Source: Caulobacter sp048541825 (GTDB lineage Bacteria; Pseudomonadota; Alphaproteobacteria; Caulobacterales; Caulobacteraceae). Taken from it: a DNA stretch of 64,000 bases. The translations under genes and the position numbers were made by a program. Of this stretch, positions 32,134-41,221 are shown in pieces; position 1 is the stretch's first letter; each line of letters opens with the position of its first letter. The notes beneath the pieces are model-generated. The model worked only from the letters and a program-made list of their open reading frames with translations, ran no database searches and was not told the DNA's origin. Location: contig NZ_CP183332.1 of assembly GCF_048541825.1 (NCBI RefSeq), positions 2,108,001-2,172,000 of the forward strand, written 5' to 3'.

Positions 32134-33537
32134 TCAGATCAGCCCGAACAGCCCCTTCAGATACGGATTGAGCATCCGCCCCTCCGGATCAAGCTCGGCC
32201 CGCACCTTCAGGAAATCCCCCCAGCGCGGATACAGCGCCGCCAGATGCTGACCGCGCAGATTGTGCAGCTTGCCCCAGTGCGGCCTGCCGCCATGGCGGC
32301 GGAAAATCGGCTCGATCAGATCGTACAGGAACGCGAAGTCATCCTTGTAGTGGGTGTGCACGGCGATCGACCCGCGGGGCCCGCCGTGGAATGGCGATAG
32401 CCACGCATCGTCGGCGGCGATACGGCGCACCTCGATCGGGAAGAAGACATCGGGACGCTCCTTCTCGATGGTCGCGACTACCTCTTCCAGAGCCTTGAGC
32501 TGAACCTCGACCGGCAGATGGAACTCCATCTCGTTGAAGCGAACAGGTCGCTCGGTGGAGAGGAGCTTCCAACCTTCATCGACCGCGGTCTCGGGTTTGG
32601 CGCCGGCCAGCAGGGCCTTGGCAGCCGCCTTGCGCAATGGGCTCGAAAAACCGAGCAGGTTTCGCAAGCCCTTCAGGGCGTCAAGAAATGCGGTGTCCTG
32701 ATCGGGGCCCCTTGCCTCAGCCGGATCGTCGGTCTCGTCATGGCTGATGCCTACGGCCAGCCCCGTGAACGGCACCGCGTAGAACTCGAAATTGCGGTGC
32801 GCCGCCCAACGCGCCTCCGCCTTGGCCAGGGCGTCGCCAAACGGCTCGACCCAGACGCGGCGACGCACGCGGCGATTGGGAATAGTCTTCAGCCTGACCT
32901 GAGAGATTACGCCCAGCGCGCCCAGAGACACCTTGGCGGCCTGGAAGACCTCAGGCTCACGGGCGGCGTCGCAGTCGATCACACGCCCGCTCGGCGTCAC
33001 CAGGCGCAAGGCCGTGACGTCGCCATGCAGGGCCTGGAGCTTGACGCCGGTGCCGTGCGTGCCCGTGGCCAGGGCGCCGGCCAGGGACTGCTTGTTGATA
33101 TCGGGCAGATTGGCCATGGCCCGCCCCTTGGCCGCCAGGACAGGGCCGAGCGCGCCAAGTCGAGTGCCGGCCAGGACCACGGCCTCGTCACCCTCCCAGC
33201 CGACCACGCCGGACATGGCGTCCAGTGACACCAGCGCTCCGCTGGTCGGCGCAAGGGCTGTGAAGGAGTGCCCCGCCCCCACCGGCCGAATCGGCGCTGC
33301 GGCGGTCTTGAGCATCAGGGCCAGTTCGGCTTCGTCCTTCGGTGCGAGGCGAGCCGAGGGATAGGCGGTCTGAACCCCCGACCAGTTGCGCCACAGCAGC
33401 TTGCCGTCAGCATTGACGGAGGCGGGAGCCAACGGCTCAGGCTTTTCATGGGTGGCGACCACAAAACCCGCGCCGCCGGTGGCGACCACCGCAACGCCCG
33501 TACCGCCCGCGACCAGAGCGCCTCGTCTCGAGATCAT
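32134..33537 (-). CDS. FAD-binding sugar-lactone/alditol oxidase (VAO family, exported)
   Basis: An RR-containing N-terminus (SRRGALVAGGTGVAVVATGG) suggests Tat export or membrane anchoring. The FAD-binding PP loop reads VGAGHSFT and ATGTHGTG, and the C-terminal ALO domain ends in HNLRGQHLAALYPRWGDF. The pattern fits D-arabinono-1,4-lactone or L-gulonolactone oxidases. It probably oxidises a sugar lactone or alditol and could pass electrons to the lipoprotein cytochrome c encoded 13 bases upstream on the same strand. The usual His for covalent FAD attachment has not been located with certainty. Confidence 0.85.
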   Translation of the reverse strand: MISRRGALVAGGTGVAVVATGGAGFVVATHEKPEPLAPASVNADGKLLWRNWSGVQTAYPSARLAPKDEAELALMLKTAAAPIRPVGAGHSFTALAPTSGALVSLDAMSGVVGWEGDEAVVLAGTRLGALGPVLAAKGRAMANLPDINKQSLAGALATGTHGTGVKLQALHGDVTALRLVTPSGRVIDCDAAREPEVFQAAKVSLGALGVISQVRLKTIPNRRVRRRVWVEPFGDALAKAEARWAAHRNFEFYAVPFTGLAVGISHDETDDPAEARGPDQDTAFLDALKGLRNLLGFSSPLRKAAAKALLAGAKPETAVDEGWKLLSTERPVRFNEMEFHLPVEVQLKALEEVVATIEKERPDVFFPIEVRRIAADDAWLSPFHGGPRGSIAVHTHYKDDFAFLYDLIEPIFRRHGGRPHWGKLHNLRGQHLAALYPRWGDFLKVRAELDPEGRMLNPYLKGLFGLI

Positions 33538-33550
33538 GCGTTTCCCCCGC

Positions 33551-33907
33551 TTACGCGGGGTCTTCGCGCCCCGCCATGAATCGTATCAGGCCCTGGAAAT
33601 CAGCCGGCGCGCAAGCCACGCACTGACCTGAAGCCGGCATGGCCTTGAAGCCCTGGATGGTATGGTCAAGCAGCACGGCCTCGCCCTGCTTCCAGCGCGG
33701 GTCCCAGGCGGCGCGATCCTGGACCAGCGGCGCGCCCGTTCCCGGCATGGCGTGGCAGGCCTTGCACGAGGTCTCATAGAGCCCCGCCAGCTTGGCGTCG
33801 GTCGGCTTTAGCAGCAGGGCCTGCTCCGGCGTCGGGGCCGGCGGAATCTTCTCCCCGCAAGCGGCCAGGGACAAGACCGCGAGCATCAGGAATCGAGCGG
33901 CGCGCAT
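33551..33907 (-). CDS. lipoprotein cytochrome c (c5/class I type)
   Basis: A lipobox (LMLAVLSLAAC) predicts anchoring to the outer face of a membrane. One haem c site is present, CKACH at residues ~48-52, with GFKAMPASG as the probable Met ligand region. An extra pair of cysteines (CVAC) near residues 96-99 recalls cytochrome c5, which has a disulfide there. It has 118 residues. The ATG shares a base with the folD stop (TGATG), and the oxidase gene follows by 13 bases, so folD, cytochrome and oxidase form one transcript. It is a likely electron acceptor for that oxidase. Confidence 0.88.
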   Translation of the reverse strand: MRAARFLMLAVLSLAACGEKIPPAPTPEQALLLKPTDAKLAGLYETSCKACHAMPGTGAPLVQDRAAWDPRWKQGEAVLLDHTIQGFKAMPASGQCVACAPADFQGLIRFMAGREDPA

Positions 33908-34803
33908 CAGGCGTCAATCCCGTGCAGTCGCTTGGCGGCCGTAACGGTGTTGGCCAGCAGGCAGGCGATGGTCATTGGCCCCACACCGCCCGGCACCGGT
34001 GTGACGGCGCCAGCCACTGCTTTGACCTCGTCGAAAGCGACATCGCCGACCAGCCGGGTCTTGCCCGCAGCGGCTGCGACCGGATCGCGGGACGGAAAGC
34101 GGCTGATGCCGACGTCAATGACGACCGCGCCCGGCTTGATCCAGTCACCCTTGACCATCTCGGCGCGCCCCACGGCGGCCACGACGATATCGGCCTGGCG
34201 CACGATGCCGGGCAGATCCACGCTGCGCGAATGGGCGATGGTGACGGTGCAGTCGGCGGCCAGCAGCATCTGGGCCATCGGCTTGCCCATCAGGTTGGAC
34301 CGGCCGATCACGACCGCCGACTTGCCGCGCAGATCGCCCAGCACATCCTTCAGCAACATCATGCATCCCAGCGGCGTGCAGGGCGTGAGGGCCGGGAGGC
34401 CGCTGGCCAGACGACCAGCATTGGTGACGGTCAGGCCATCGACGTCCTTGTCAGGCGAGATCGCCGCGACGATATCGGCCTGCTTGAGGTGATCGGGCAC
34501 TGGAAACTGTACGAGAATACCGTGGATCGCCGGATCGGCGTTCAGCTTGCCGACCAGGGCCAGGAGCGCGTCCTGGCTGACATCGGCCGGCAGACGATGG
34601 GTCTCTGAATACATGCCCGCCGCAAGGGTCTGCTCGCCCTTGTTGCGAACATAGACCTGGCTGGCGGGATCCTCGCCCACCAGCACCACGGCCAGGCCGG
34701 GCGTCACGCCGTGATCTGCCTTCAAAGCCTTCACATCCTCGGCCACCCGCTCGCGCAGGTCGGCCGCGAAGGCCTTGCCATCAATGATCCTGGCCTCAGA
34801 CAT
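33907..34803 (-). CDS. folD: methylenetetrahydrofolate dehydrogenase/methenyl cyclohydrolase
   Basis: FolD interconverts 5,10-methylene-, methenyl- and 10-formyl-tetrahydrofolate. The catalytic lysine is in VGEDPASQVYVRNK; the other signatures are GILVQFPVPDHL, the cofactor motif VVIGRSNLMGKPMA and the terminal TPVPGGVGPMT. The protein has 298 residues. The upstream region holds a perfect hairpin directly before the ribosome site GGGAGG. It heads a coupled three-gene operon with a cytochrome c and an FAD oxidase, an unusual partner set for folD. Confidence 0.95.
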   Translation of the reverse strand: MSEARIIDGKAFAADLRERVAEDVKALKADHGVTPGLAVVLVGEDPASQVYVRNKGEQTLAAGMYSETHRLPADVSQDALLALVGKLNADPAIHGILVQFPVPDHLKQADIVAAISPDKDVDGLTVTNAGRLASGLPALTPCTPLGCMMLLKDVLGDLRGKSAVVIGRSNLMGKPMAQMLLAADCTVTIAHSRSVDLPGIVRQADIVVAAVGRAEMVKGDWIKPGAVVIDVGISRFPSRDPVAAAAGKTRLVGDVAFDEVKAVAGAVTPVPGGVGPMTIACLLANTVTAAKRLHGIDA

Positions 34804-34814
34804 GGGCGCCTCCC

Positions 34815-34842
34815 GGAGCCTTTAGCCTTGGCTAAAGGCTCC
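34815..34842. promoter_or_regulatory. perfect 28-nt inverted repeat in the folD leader
   Basis: Arms GGAGCCTTTAGCC and GGCTAAAGGCTCC are perfect over 13 bp with a 2-base loop. It lies 12-39 bases upstream of the folD start, directly before the GGGAGG ribosome site. It could be a protein operator or a leader hairpin. No T tract follows, so a terminator is unlikely. Confidence 0.6.
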
Positions 34843-34983
34843 AAACCAAACATGCGGAGCGTGGCAGGCGCCGAAACCGCTCACACTTTCGGCTGCCACA
34901 CTCCAGTTCGCCGTGCCTAGCCGGTCATTTTGATGGGCGCAACGCTGGCGTGGCGACCGCACAATCATGTTAGACGCTCAAAC

Positions 34984-36168
34984 ATGGCGTCCACGTCTTC
35001 AACCTCCAGAGCAGACGTCGTCCTCGTGGGCGGCGGATTGGCCAATGGCCTGATCGCGCTGCGCTTGAGGGCCCTACGTCCCGACCTGCGCGTGATCCTG
35101 CTGGAGCGCGACAAGCGAATCGGCGGCGAGCACACCTGGTGTCACTTCGAGACCGATGTCAGCCCCGCGATCGGTGGCTGGCTGCGACCGCTGATCGTGC
35201 ATCGCTGGTCGGGTTACGAGGTTCGTTTTCCAGCCCATCGGCGCACCCTGGACACGGCCTATCTGGCCATTACCTCTCAGCGCCTCCACGAGGCTGTCTC
35301 GACCGCCCTTGGCGATGACGTCTGGCTGGGCGCGACGGTTTCGGATGTGTCGCCCCATCAGGTGACCCTGTCGGACGGTCGCCGCATCACCGCCGCCACC
35401 GTCATCGACGGGCGCGGTCCGCGCCGCAGTCGCAGTCTTGTGCTGGGATGGCAGAAGTTCTTGGGCCAGGGGGTACGCCTGTCGGCGCCCCATGGTTTGA
35501 CGCGTCCTATCGTCATGGACTCCACCGTCCCGCAACTGGACGGCTATCGTTTCCTCTATGTCCTGCCCCTCGACTCCACCCGCCTGTTGATCGAGGACAC
35601 TCGATACAGCGACGGTGACGCCCTCGACCATGCCGATGTTCGCGCCGCCATAGCCGCCTATGCCGTCCAGCAGGGCTGGACCATCGCCAAGGTCGAGCGC
35701 GAGGAACATGGCGTCTTGCCCATCGCCCTGGCGGGCGACATCGACGCCTATTGGCGCGAGGCCCGCGCCCAGGTCGCGGAGGTGGGTCTGCGCGCGGCGC
35801 TCTTCCAGCCGACCACTGGCTATTCCCTGCCCGACGCCGCCAGGCTGGCGGAACAGATCGCCGCCCTGCCCCACATCACCAGCGCCCATGTCCGCGCCTG
35901 CGCCGAGGCCCACTCCAAAGCGGCCTGGCGCCGCCGACGGTTCTTCCGTCTGCTCAATCGCATGCTGTTCAGGGCCTGCGCGCCGGACCAGCGCTACAAG
36001 GTTCTGGAGCGTTTCTACCGTCTGGGCGCCCCGTTGATTCAGCGCTTCTACGCAGCGCGCCTGACTCCTTTTGATCAGGCCCGCGTCTTGATGGGCAAAC
36101 CGCCCGTACCTATCGTCGCCGCCCTGGGGTATCTGGGCGAGAGCTCAGTGATTGAGGACAAAGCATGA
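34984..36168 (+). CDS. crtY: lycopene beta-cyclase
   Basis: The N-terminal dinucleotide-binding motif VVLVGGGLANGLIALRL and ERDKRIGGEHTW are those of bacterial CrtY. Later come LLIEDTRYSDG and the C-terminal GYSLPDAARLAEQIA, both family signatures. The enzyme cyclises lycopene to beta-carotene. ATG 34984 is chosen; an upstream ATG at 34930 adds 18 residues without family character. The stop overlaps crtI (ATGA), so crtY-crtI-crtB is a coupled operon. The promoter lies in the 180-bp gap to folD. Confidence 0.93.
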   Translation: MASTSSTSRADVVLVGGGLANGLIALRLRALRPDLRVILLERDKRIGGEHTWCHFETDVSPAIGGWLRPLIVHRWSGYEVRFPAHRRTLDTAYLAITSQRLHEAVSTALGDDVWLGATVSDVSPHQVTLSDGRRITAATVIDGRGPRRSRSLVLGWQKFLGQGVRLSAPHGLTRPIVMDSTVPQLDGYRFLYVLPLDSTRLLIEDTRYSDGDALDHADVRAAIAAYAVQQGWTIAKVEREEHGVLPIALAGDIDAYWREARAQVAEVGLRAALFQPTTGYSLPDAARLAEQIAALPHITSAHVRACAEAHSKAAWRRRRFFRLLNRMLFRACAPDQRYKVLERFYRLGAPLIQRFYAARLTPFDQARVLMGKPPVPIVAALGYLGESSVIEDKA

Positions 36169-37667
36169 GTGTTCCAAAGCCGCGCGCGGCCGTTATCGGC
36201 TCCGGCTTCGGCGGTCTGTCCCTGGCCATCCGCCTGCAGTCCTCCGGCTTCGACGTCACCGTGATCGAAAGTCGCGACAAGCCCGGCGGCCGCGCTTACG
36301 TCTGGGAGGACGAAGGTTTTATCTTCGACGCCGGCCCGACCGTGATCACCGATCCCGACTGTCTCAAGGAGCTGTTCACGATCAGCGGTCGCAAGATCGA
36401 GGACTATGTCGAGCTGCTGCCGGTCAACCCGTTCTACCGGCTGGTCTGGGAAGACGGTGACGTGTTCGACTATGTCAACGATCAGGCCGAACTGGACCGC
36501 CAGATCGCCGCCCGCAACCCGGCCGATGTCGAGGGCTACCGCAGATTCCACGCCTATTCCGAGGAGCTTTATCAAAAAGGCTATGTCGAGCTGGGCGCCG
36601 TGCCGTTCCTCGATATTCGCAGCATGATCTCAGCGGCGCCGGCCCTGATGCAGCTGCAGGCCTGGCGCAGCGTCTATGACAAGGTTTCCTCGTTCATAAA
36701 GGACGAGCATGTCCGTCAGGCCATGTCTTTTCACAGCCTGTTGGTCGGCGGCAGCCCTTTCGCAACCTCGTCGATCTACGCCCTGATCCACGCCTTGGAG
36801 CGCCGCGGGGGCGTCTGGTTCCCGCGTGGCGGCACTGGCGAACTGATCCGCGGCCTGGTGCGTCTGCTGGAGGACCTGGGCGGCACGATCAGGCTCAACG
36901 CGCCCGTTCAGAAGATCACCACCCGCGAGGGCCGCGTCACCGGGATTATCAATTCCGACGGCGACTTCGAAGCCTTTGACACCGTCGCCTCGAATGCCGA
37001 CGTGATGCACACCTATCGCGAGCTTCTGGTCGATGATCCGCGCGGCAAGAAGGCCAGCAAGGCGCTGGAGAACAAGCGCTGGAGCCCGTCGCTGTTCGTG
37101 ATCTATTTCGGCCTGAAGGCCGAGCATCCAGAGATCCGCCATCACACGATCTGCTTTGGCCCGCGTTTCCGCGAGTTGATCGGCGATATCTATAACAAGG
37201 ACGCCCTGTCCGACGACTTCTCGCTCTATCTGCACTCGCCTTGCGCCACCGACCCCGGCATGGCCCCTCCCGGCTGCACCAGCTTCTATGTCTTGTCGGT
37301 GGTGCCCAATCTGGAAACCGCCAAGATCGACTGGTCCAAGGAAGGGCCAGGCTATCGCGACCGGATTCTGAACTATCTGGAAGAGCGCTACATCCCCAAC
37401 CTCTCGCGGGACCTGGTGACCAGCCGGATCTTCACGCCGGACGATTTCACCACCGAGCTCAATGCCTGGAACGGCGCGGCCTTCTCGCTTGAGCCGCTGC
37501 TGACCCAGAGCGCCTTCTTCCGCACGCACAATCGCGACGATGTCATTCCCAACCTCTATTTCGTCGGGGCCGGCACCCATCCAGGCGCCGGCATTCCCGG
37601 CGTCGTCGGCTCTGCCAAGGCTACAGCCGGGCTGATGATCGACGACTTCCAGACGCAAACCGCGTGA
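36165..37667 (+). CDS. crtI: phytoene desaturase
   Basis: The FAD-binding N-terminus AVIGSGFGGLSLAIRLQ and GGRAYVWEDEGFIFDAGP are typical of CrtI. The C-terminal signature FVGAGTHPGAGIPGVVGSA closes the FAD fold. The protein has 500 residues, the usual size. It introduces four double bonds into phytoene to make lycopene. It overlaps crtY by 4 bases and crtB by 4 bases, which suggests that the three enzymes are made in fixed ratio. Confidence 0.95.
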   Translation: MSVPKPRAAVIGSGFGGLSLAIRLQSSGFDVTVIESRDKPGGRAYVWEDEGFIFDAGPTVITDPDCLKELFTISGRKIEDYVELLPVNPFYRLVWEDGDVFDYVNDQAELDRQIAARNPADVEGYRRFHAYSEELYQKGYVELGAVPFLDIRSMISAAPALMQLQAWRSVYDKVSSFIKDEHVRQAMSFHSLLVGGSPFATSSIYALIHALERRGGVWFPRGGTGELIRGLVRLLEDLGGTIRLNAPVQKITTREGRVTGIINSDGDFEAFDTVASNADVMHTYRELLVDDPRGKKASKALENKRWSPSLFVIYFGLKAEHPEIRHHTICFGPRFRELIGDIYNKDALSDDFSLYLHSPCATDPGMAPPGCTSFYVLSVVPNLETAKIDWSKEGPGYRDRILNYLEERYIPNLSRDLVTSRIFTPDDFTTELNAWNGAAFSLEPLLTQSAFFRTHNRDDVIPNLYFVGAGTHPGAGIPGVVGSAKATAGLMIDDFQTQTA

Positions 37668-38593
37668 GTGACCTAGAGGTTCAGAGCCGCGAGGCGATCC
37701 AGAAGGGCAGCAAAAGCTTCGCCGCCGCCGCCGCCCTGTTCGACCCGGAAACCCGGGCCGACGCAGAGATGCTGTACGCCTGGTGTCGGCACTGCGACGA
37801 CGTGATCGACGGCCAGACCCTGGGTCACGGCATGAGCCCGGTCGAGGATGCTCCGGCCCGCCTCGCCGCGCTCTACGCCCAAACCCGCGCCGCCCTGGCT
37901 GGCGAGCCTCCCGCCGATCCACAGTTCGCCGCCTTCCAGACCGTGGCCCGGCGCCGTCAGATCCCCGAGCGCTACGCCCTCGACATGATCGACGGCTTCG
38001 CTATGGACGTCGAAGGCCGGCGCTATCAGAACCTGGACGAGCTGCTCGACTATTGCTGGGGCGTGGCTGGCGTGGTCGGCACGATGATGGCCCTGGTCAT
38101 GGGCACGAAGCCCGACGCGCTGGCGACTTTGCGCCGCGCCCAGGATCTTGGCCTGGCGTTCCAGCTGACCAACATCGCCCGCGACATCGTCGAGGACGCC
38201 CGCAACGACCGAATCTATGTGCCGCGCGCCTGGCTGGCGGAGCTGGGCGTGCCCGAGACGGCAGTCGCCGATCCGGCCCATCGCGCTGCAGTCGCGGTGA
38301 TGGCCAGGCGCCTCGTCGACGCCGCAGAGCCCTTTTACGCCTCGGCTCGCTGGGGTCTGCGCGACCTGCCGGTCCGCTGCGCCTGGGCCATCGCGGCGGC
38401 GCGGGGCGTCTATCGGCAGATCGGGATGGACGTGGTCAAGGTCGGCGACAAGGCCTGGGACGAGCGGGTCGTGGTCAGCGGCCGGATGAAAGCCTGGCGA
38501 GCGCTGGAGGGCGGCGTCATCGCCCTGCGTTCGGCCCTGTTTGATCGACTGATCCAGCCGCCGGCGCGACCCGACCTGTGGTCGAAGATCTAG
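37664..38593 (+). CDS. crtB: phytoene synthase
   Basis: CrtB condenses two geranylgeranyl diphosphates to phytoene. The first Asp-rich motif is WCRHCDDVIDG and the second is NIARDIVEDARNDRIYVP, both in the expected places. The GTG start overlaps the crtI stop (GTGA). The protein has 309 residues. The 3' end overlaps the stop of crtZ on the opposite strand, so the two crt operons converge. Confidence 0.95.
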   Translation: MSDLEVQSREAIQKGSKSFAAAAALFDPETRADAEMLYAWCRHCDDVIDGQTLGHGMSPVEDAPARLAALYAQTRAALAGEPPADPQFAAFQTVARRRQIPERYALDMIDGFAMDVEGRRYQNLDELLDYCWGVAGVVGTMMALVMGTKPDALATLRRAQDLGLAFQLTNIARDIVEDARNDRIYVPRAWLAELGVPETAVADPAHRAAVAVMARRLVDAAEPFYASARWGLRDLPVRCAWAIAAARGVYRQIGMDVVKVGDKAWDERVVVSGRMKAWRALEGGVIALRSALFDRLIQPPARPDLWSKI

Positions 38594-39063
38594 GCCTCGA
38601 CGCCGCGCGACTTCAACTGCGCCTTCAGCTCCCGCACAGGCTTGGCCCACAGGAAGCCGAACGACACCGCGCCCTCCTTGGTGTGGACGGCATGATGGAT
38701 GCGATGGGCCTGGATCGCCCGCTTCCAGAAGGCCGACTTCCCGAACGGCGTCTTGAAGCGCCGGTGGACCATGCCGTCGTGGAAGATGAAGTACATGAAG
38801 CCGTAGGCGGTGATCCCCAGACCCACCGGCAGCAGCCATGGCGTGCCGTGCACCCCGAAATAGATCGCCACGATGGCCGGGGCGGCGAAGACCACCGCGA
38901 ACAGATCGTTCAGCTCGAACAGGCCTTCGCGCGGCTCGTGGTGCGACTTGTGCCAGACCCACATGAAGCCGTGCATGACATAGCGGTGCGTGACCCAGGC
39001 AAAGCCTTCCATGAAGGCGAAGGCCGCCAGGAACAGCACGATATCAAGCGCCAGGGTCGTCAT
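38590..39063 (-). CDS. crtZ: beta-carotene hydroxylase
   Basis: This is a small membrane di-iron hydroxylase. Its four histidine clusters are HRYVMHG, HKSHHE, HDGMVHRR and HRIHHAVH. ATG 39063 gives 157 residues, normal for CrtZ; a longer frame overlaps the upstream permease gene and is rejected. CrtZ converts beta-carotene to zeaxanthin. It is the last gene of a minus-strand operon, 8 bases after the ABC permease. No crtW ketolase is present here, so zeaxanthin or a derivative is the expected product. Confidence 0.95.
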   Translation of the reverse strand: MTTLALDIVLFLAAFAFMEGFAWVTHRYVMHGFMWVWHKSHHEPREGLFELNDLFAVVFAAPAIVAIYFGVHGTPWLLPVGLGITAYGFMYFIFHDGMVHRRFKTPFGKSAFWKRAIQAHRIHHAVHTKEGAVSFGFLWAKPVRELKAQLKSRGVEA

Positions 39064-39071
39064 CACGGGTC

Positions 39072-40280
39072 CTATCGACGCGACAGTCGCGCCAGGGTCT
39101 GGGCCAGCGCCAGACCGGCCAGGCCAGCGGCGGTCAGCACGCCCCAAGCCTTATACACCTGCGCAATGGACGCGTCGCGCCAGAGGACGCCTTGATAGGC
39201 GTCAATCACCCAGGCATGCGGCGTGAACCAGCCGACGGTCTGCAGCCAGGCCGGCATCAGGAAACGCGGCACCATGCTGCCGCCGATCGCGGCCAGAACC
39301 AGGATCACGAAGGTCGACAGCATCTGGGCCTGCTCCCGCGTCCGGCACACCGAAACCAGACCCAGGGCCAGACCCGCCGCGCAGACCGAGGCCGCCAGGG
39401 TGGTGGGCAGCCACAGGCCAAAATGCTCGACCACCGCCACGCCATAGACGAGCTGGGCGGTCGCGAAGATCGCCACGGCCTGGACGATGCCCTGCCCGAC
39501 CAGGAAGACGAACTTTCCAGTCACCACCGGTCCCATGCCGGCCACGCCGGCCAGCAGCCGGTCGGCGACGCCGGTGCGGCGCTCTTCCATCAGGCCCAGC
39601 GCCCCCTGCATGGCCGAGAACAGGGCGAACAGGATCATCACCGCCCCGGCGTAGTAGGCGATGGTCGCGCCGCCCTTCCTGGCGCCCAGCAGGTCCTCGC
39701 GGCCGAACAGGTCGCCGCCGGTGACAGCGGGCGGTTTGGCCTTCAGCGCGGCGGCGGCGGCGTCGAGGCGCGCGGTCTGGGCCGGCGTCAGGGCCCCCAG
39801 AGCAGGGGTCAGCTGATCGACGCTGCGGCGCAGGGCGGCGTCGGGCGCGGCGCGAGCCATGGCCAGTTGCACCCGGGCCTGGGTCAGGGGCGCGGCCACG
39901 GCGCGGCCGGGATCGGCAATGATCAGGAACGGCCGGCCCGGCGCGGCGGGATCGGCGCGGATCACGAGGCCAACATCGGCCTGGCCGGATTTCACCAGCG
40001 CCCGCACCGCCTCGACCGTGGCGGGCGTCGTGGCCTCGGCGCGGATCTCGGAACTGGCCAGCAGAGCGCCAGCCACCCGGCCCGAGGTTTCGGTGCGCGC
40101 CAGATCGACCATGGCCAGCTTGGGCTTGATGTCCTCGCCGGTCGCCCCGGCAAACACCGAGCTGAAAATCAGGAACACCAGCGGCGGCAGCAGGAAGGTC
40201 ATCACCAGGGCCGCACGATCGCGCCACAGCTCCAGCGCCATGACCCGCACCATGGCCAGTGTCATCTCAAGGCGGATCAT
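39072..40280 (-). CDS. ABC-2 type exporter permease within the carotenoid operon
   Basis: The 402-residue protein has an N-terminal membrane helix (LVMTFLLPPLVFLIFSSVF), a large extracytoplasmic domain of about 180 residues, and five C-terminal helices. This is the ABC2_membrane_3 layout used by YhiI/YbhR- and DrrB-like exporters. ATG 40280 is chosen because it overlaps the ATPase stop (ATGA) and starts with a normal cytoplasmic N-terminus. Substrate unknown; linkage to crtE and crtZ suggests a carotenoid, its glycoside or a related lipid. No HlyD or TolC partner is near. Confidence 0.9.
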   Translation of the reverse strand: MIRLEMTLAMVRVMALELWRDRAALVMTFLLPPLVFLIFSSVFAGATGEDIKPKLAMVDLARTETSGRVAGALLASSEIRAEATTPATVEAVRALVKSGQADVGLVIRADPAAPGRPFLIIADPGRAVAAPLTQARVQLAMARAAPDAALRRSVDQLTPALGALTPAQTARLDAAAAALKAKPPAVTGGDLFGREDLLGARKGGATIAYYAGAVMILFALFSAMQGALGLMEERRTGVADRLLAGVAGMGPVVTGKFVFLVGQGIVQAVAIFATAQLVYGVAVVEHFGLWLPTTLAASVCAAGLALGLVSVCRTREQAQMLSTFVILVLAAIGGSMVPRFLMPAWLQTVGWFTPHAWVIDAYQGVLWRDASIAQVYKAWGVLTAAGLAGLALAQTLARLSRR

Positions 40281-41221
40281 GCGGCCAGCTTCCGCTCGGC
40301 CACCAGGCTGAACAGGTTCTGCAGCGACGGCTCGCGAACCCGAATCTCGCGCGGGATCAGTCCAGCCTTGCGCAGCCGCTTGTCGAGCCGGCCGGCGGCA
40401 GCGTAGCCGTCGACATCCAGGCGGGTCCACAGCTTGGCGCGATGGGCGGTTCTGGCCAGGCCAGCCGCCGTCAGCAGCGCCTCGCCGGCGGCGTCGGGCT
40501 CGCCCGAAAGCTCGACCAGCACCTCCATCTGGGCGCCGAAGGCCTCGGCGATCAGGGTCCGGGGCTGGCCTTCCAGCACCAGGGAGCCTTCGCGCAGGAA
40601 GCCGACGCGATCGGCCAGGGCGCCGGCCTGTTCCAGGTCGTGAGTGGTCAGCAGCACCGCCACGCCCAGGTCGCGCAGGCCCCGGATCACCGCGTCCAGC
40701 GCCTCGCGGGCGTCGATGTCGACGCCGACCGTGGGCTCGTCGAGGATCAGCAGGGCCGGCTGATGGACGATGGCGGCGGCGATATTGGCGCGGCGCTGAT
40801 AGCCGCCCGACAGGTGGCGCACCGGCACATGGGCGCGGTCGACGGTGCGGGTCAGTTCCATGGCCCGCTGCACGGCGGCCGGGATGGTCCGGCGCGGCGC
40901 CTGGGCGAGACTGGCGAACGCCGCCAGGTTCTCGGCCACGGTCAGGTGGGCGTAGAGGGCGATCTCCTGCGGCACCAGGCCCAGGCTGGCCCGCGCCGCG
41001 CTGACCCGCGCCGGGTCCTGGCCGTTGAGCCGAACCTCGCCGCCGTCGGGGCGAAAGCGGCCGCAGATGCTCTTGATCAGGGTCGTCTTGCCGGCCCCGT
41101 TGGGACCCAGCAGGGCGTAGATCTCGCCGGGCTCCAGGGTCAGGTCGACGCCCCGAAGCACGGTCCTGTCGCCATAGGCGTGGGTCACGCCCGACACCGT
41201 CAGAATGGGAGACACGGTCAA
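40277..41221 (-). CDS. ABC exporter ATP-binding protein within the carotenoid operon
   Basis: Walker A is LLGPNGAGKTTLIK, the signature is LSGGYQRR, Walker B is LLILDEPTVGVD and the switch His is in LLTTHDLEQA. A C-terminal extension of about 90 residues is of the type found in drug and lipid exporters. The start is a TTG overlapping the crtE stop (TTGA), so translation depends on crtE. It pairs with the overlapping permease gene. The 314-residue length is usual. Confidence 0.93.
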   Translation of the reverse strand: MTVSPILTVSGVTHAYGDRTVLRGVDLTLEPGEIYALLGPNGAGKTTLIKSICGRFRPDGGEVRLNGQDPARVSAARASLGLVPQEIALYAHLTVAENLAAFASLAQAPRRTIPAAVQRAMELTRTVDRAHVPVRHLSGGYQRRANIAAAIVHQPALLILDEPTVGVDIDAREALDAVIRGLRDLGVAVLLTTHDLEQAGALADRVGFLREGSLVLEGQPRTLIAEAFGAQMEVLVELSGEPDAAGEALLTAAGLARTAHRAKLWTRLDVDGYAAAGRLDKRLRKAGLIPREIRVREPSLQNLFSLVAERKLAA

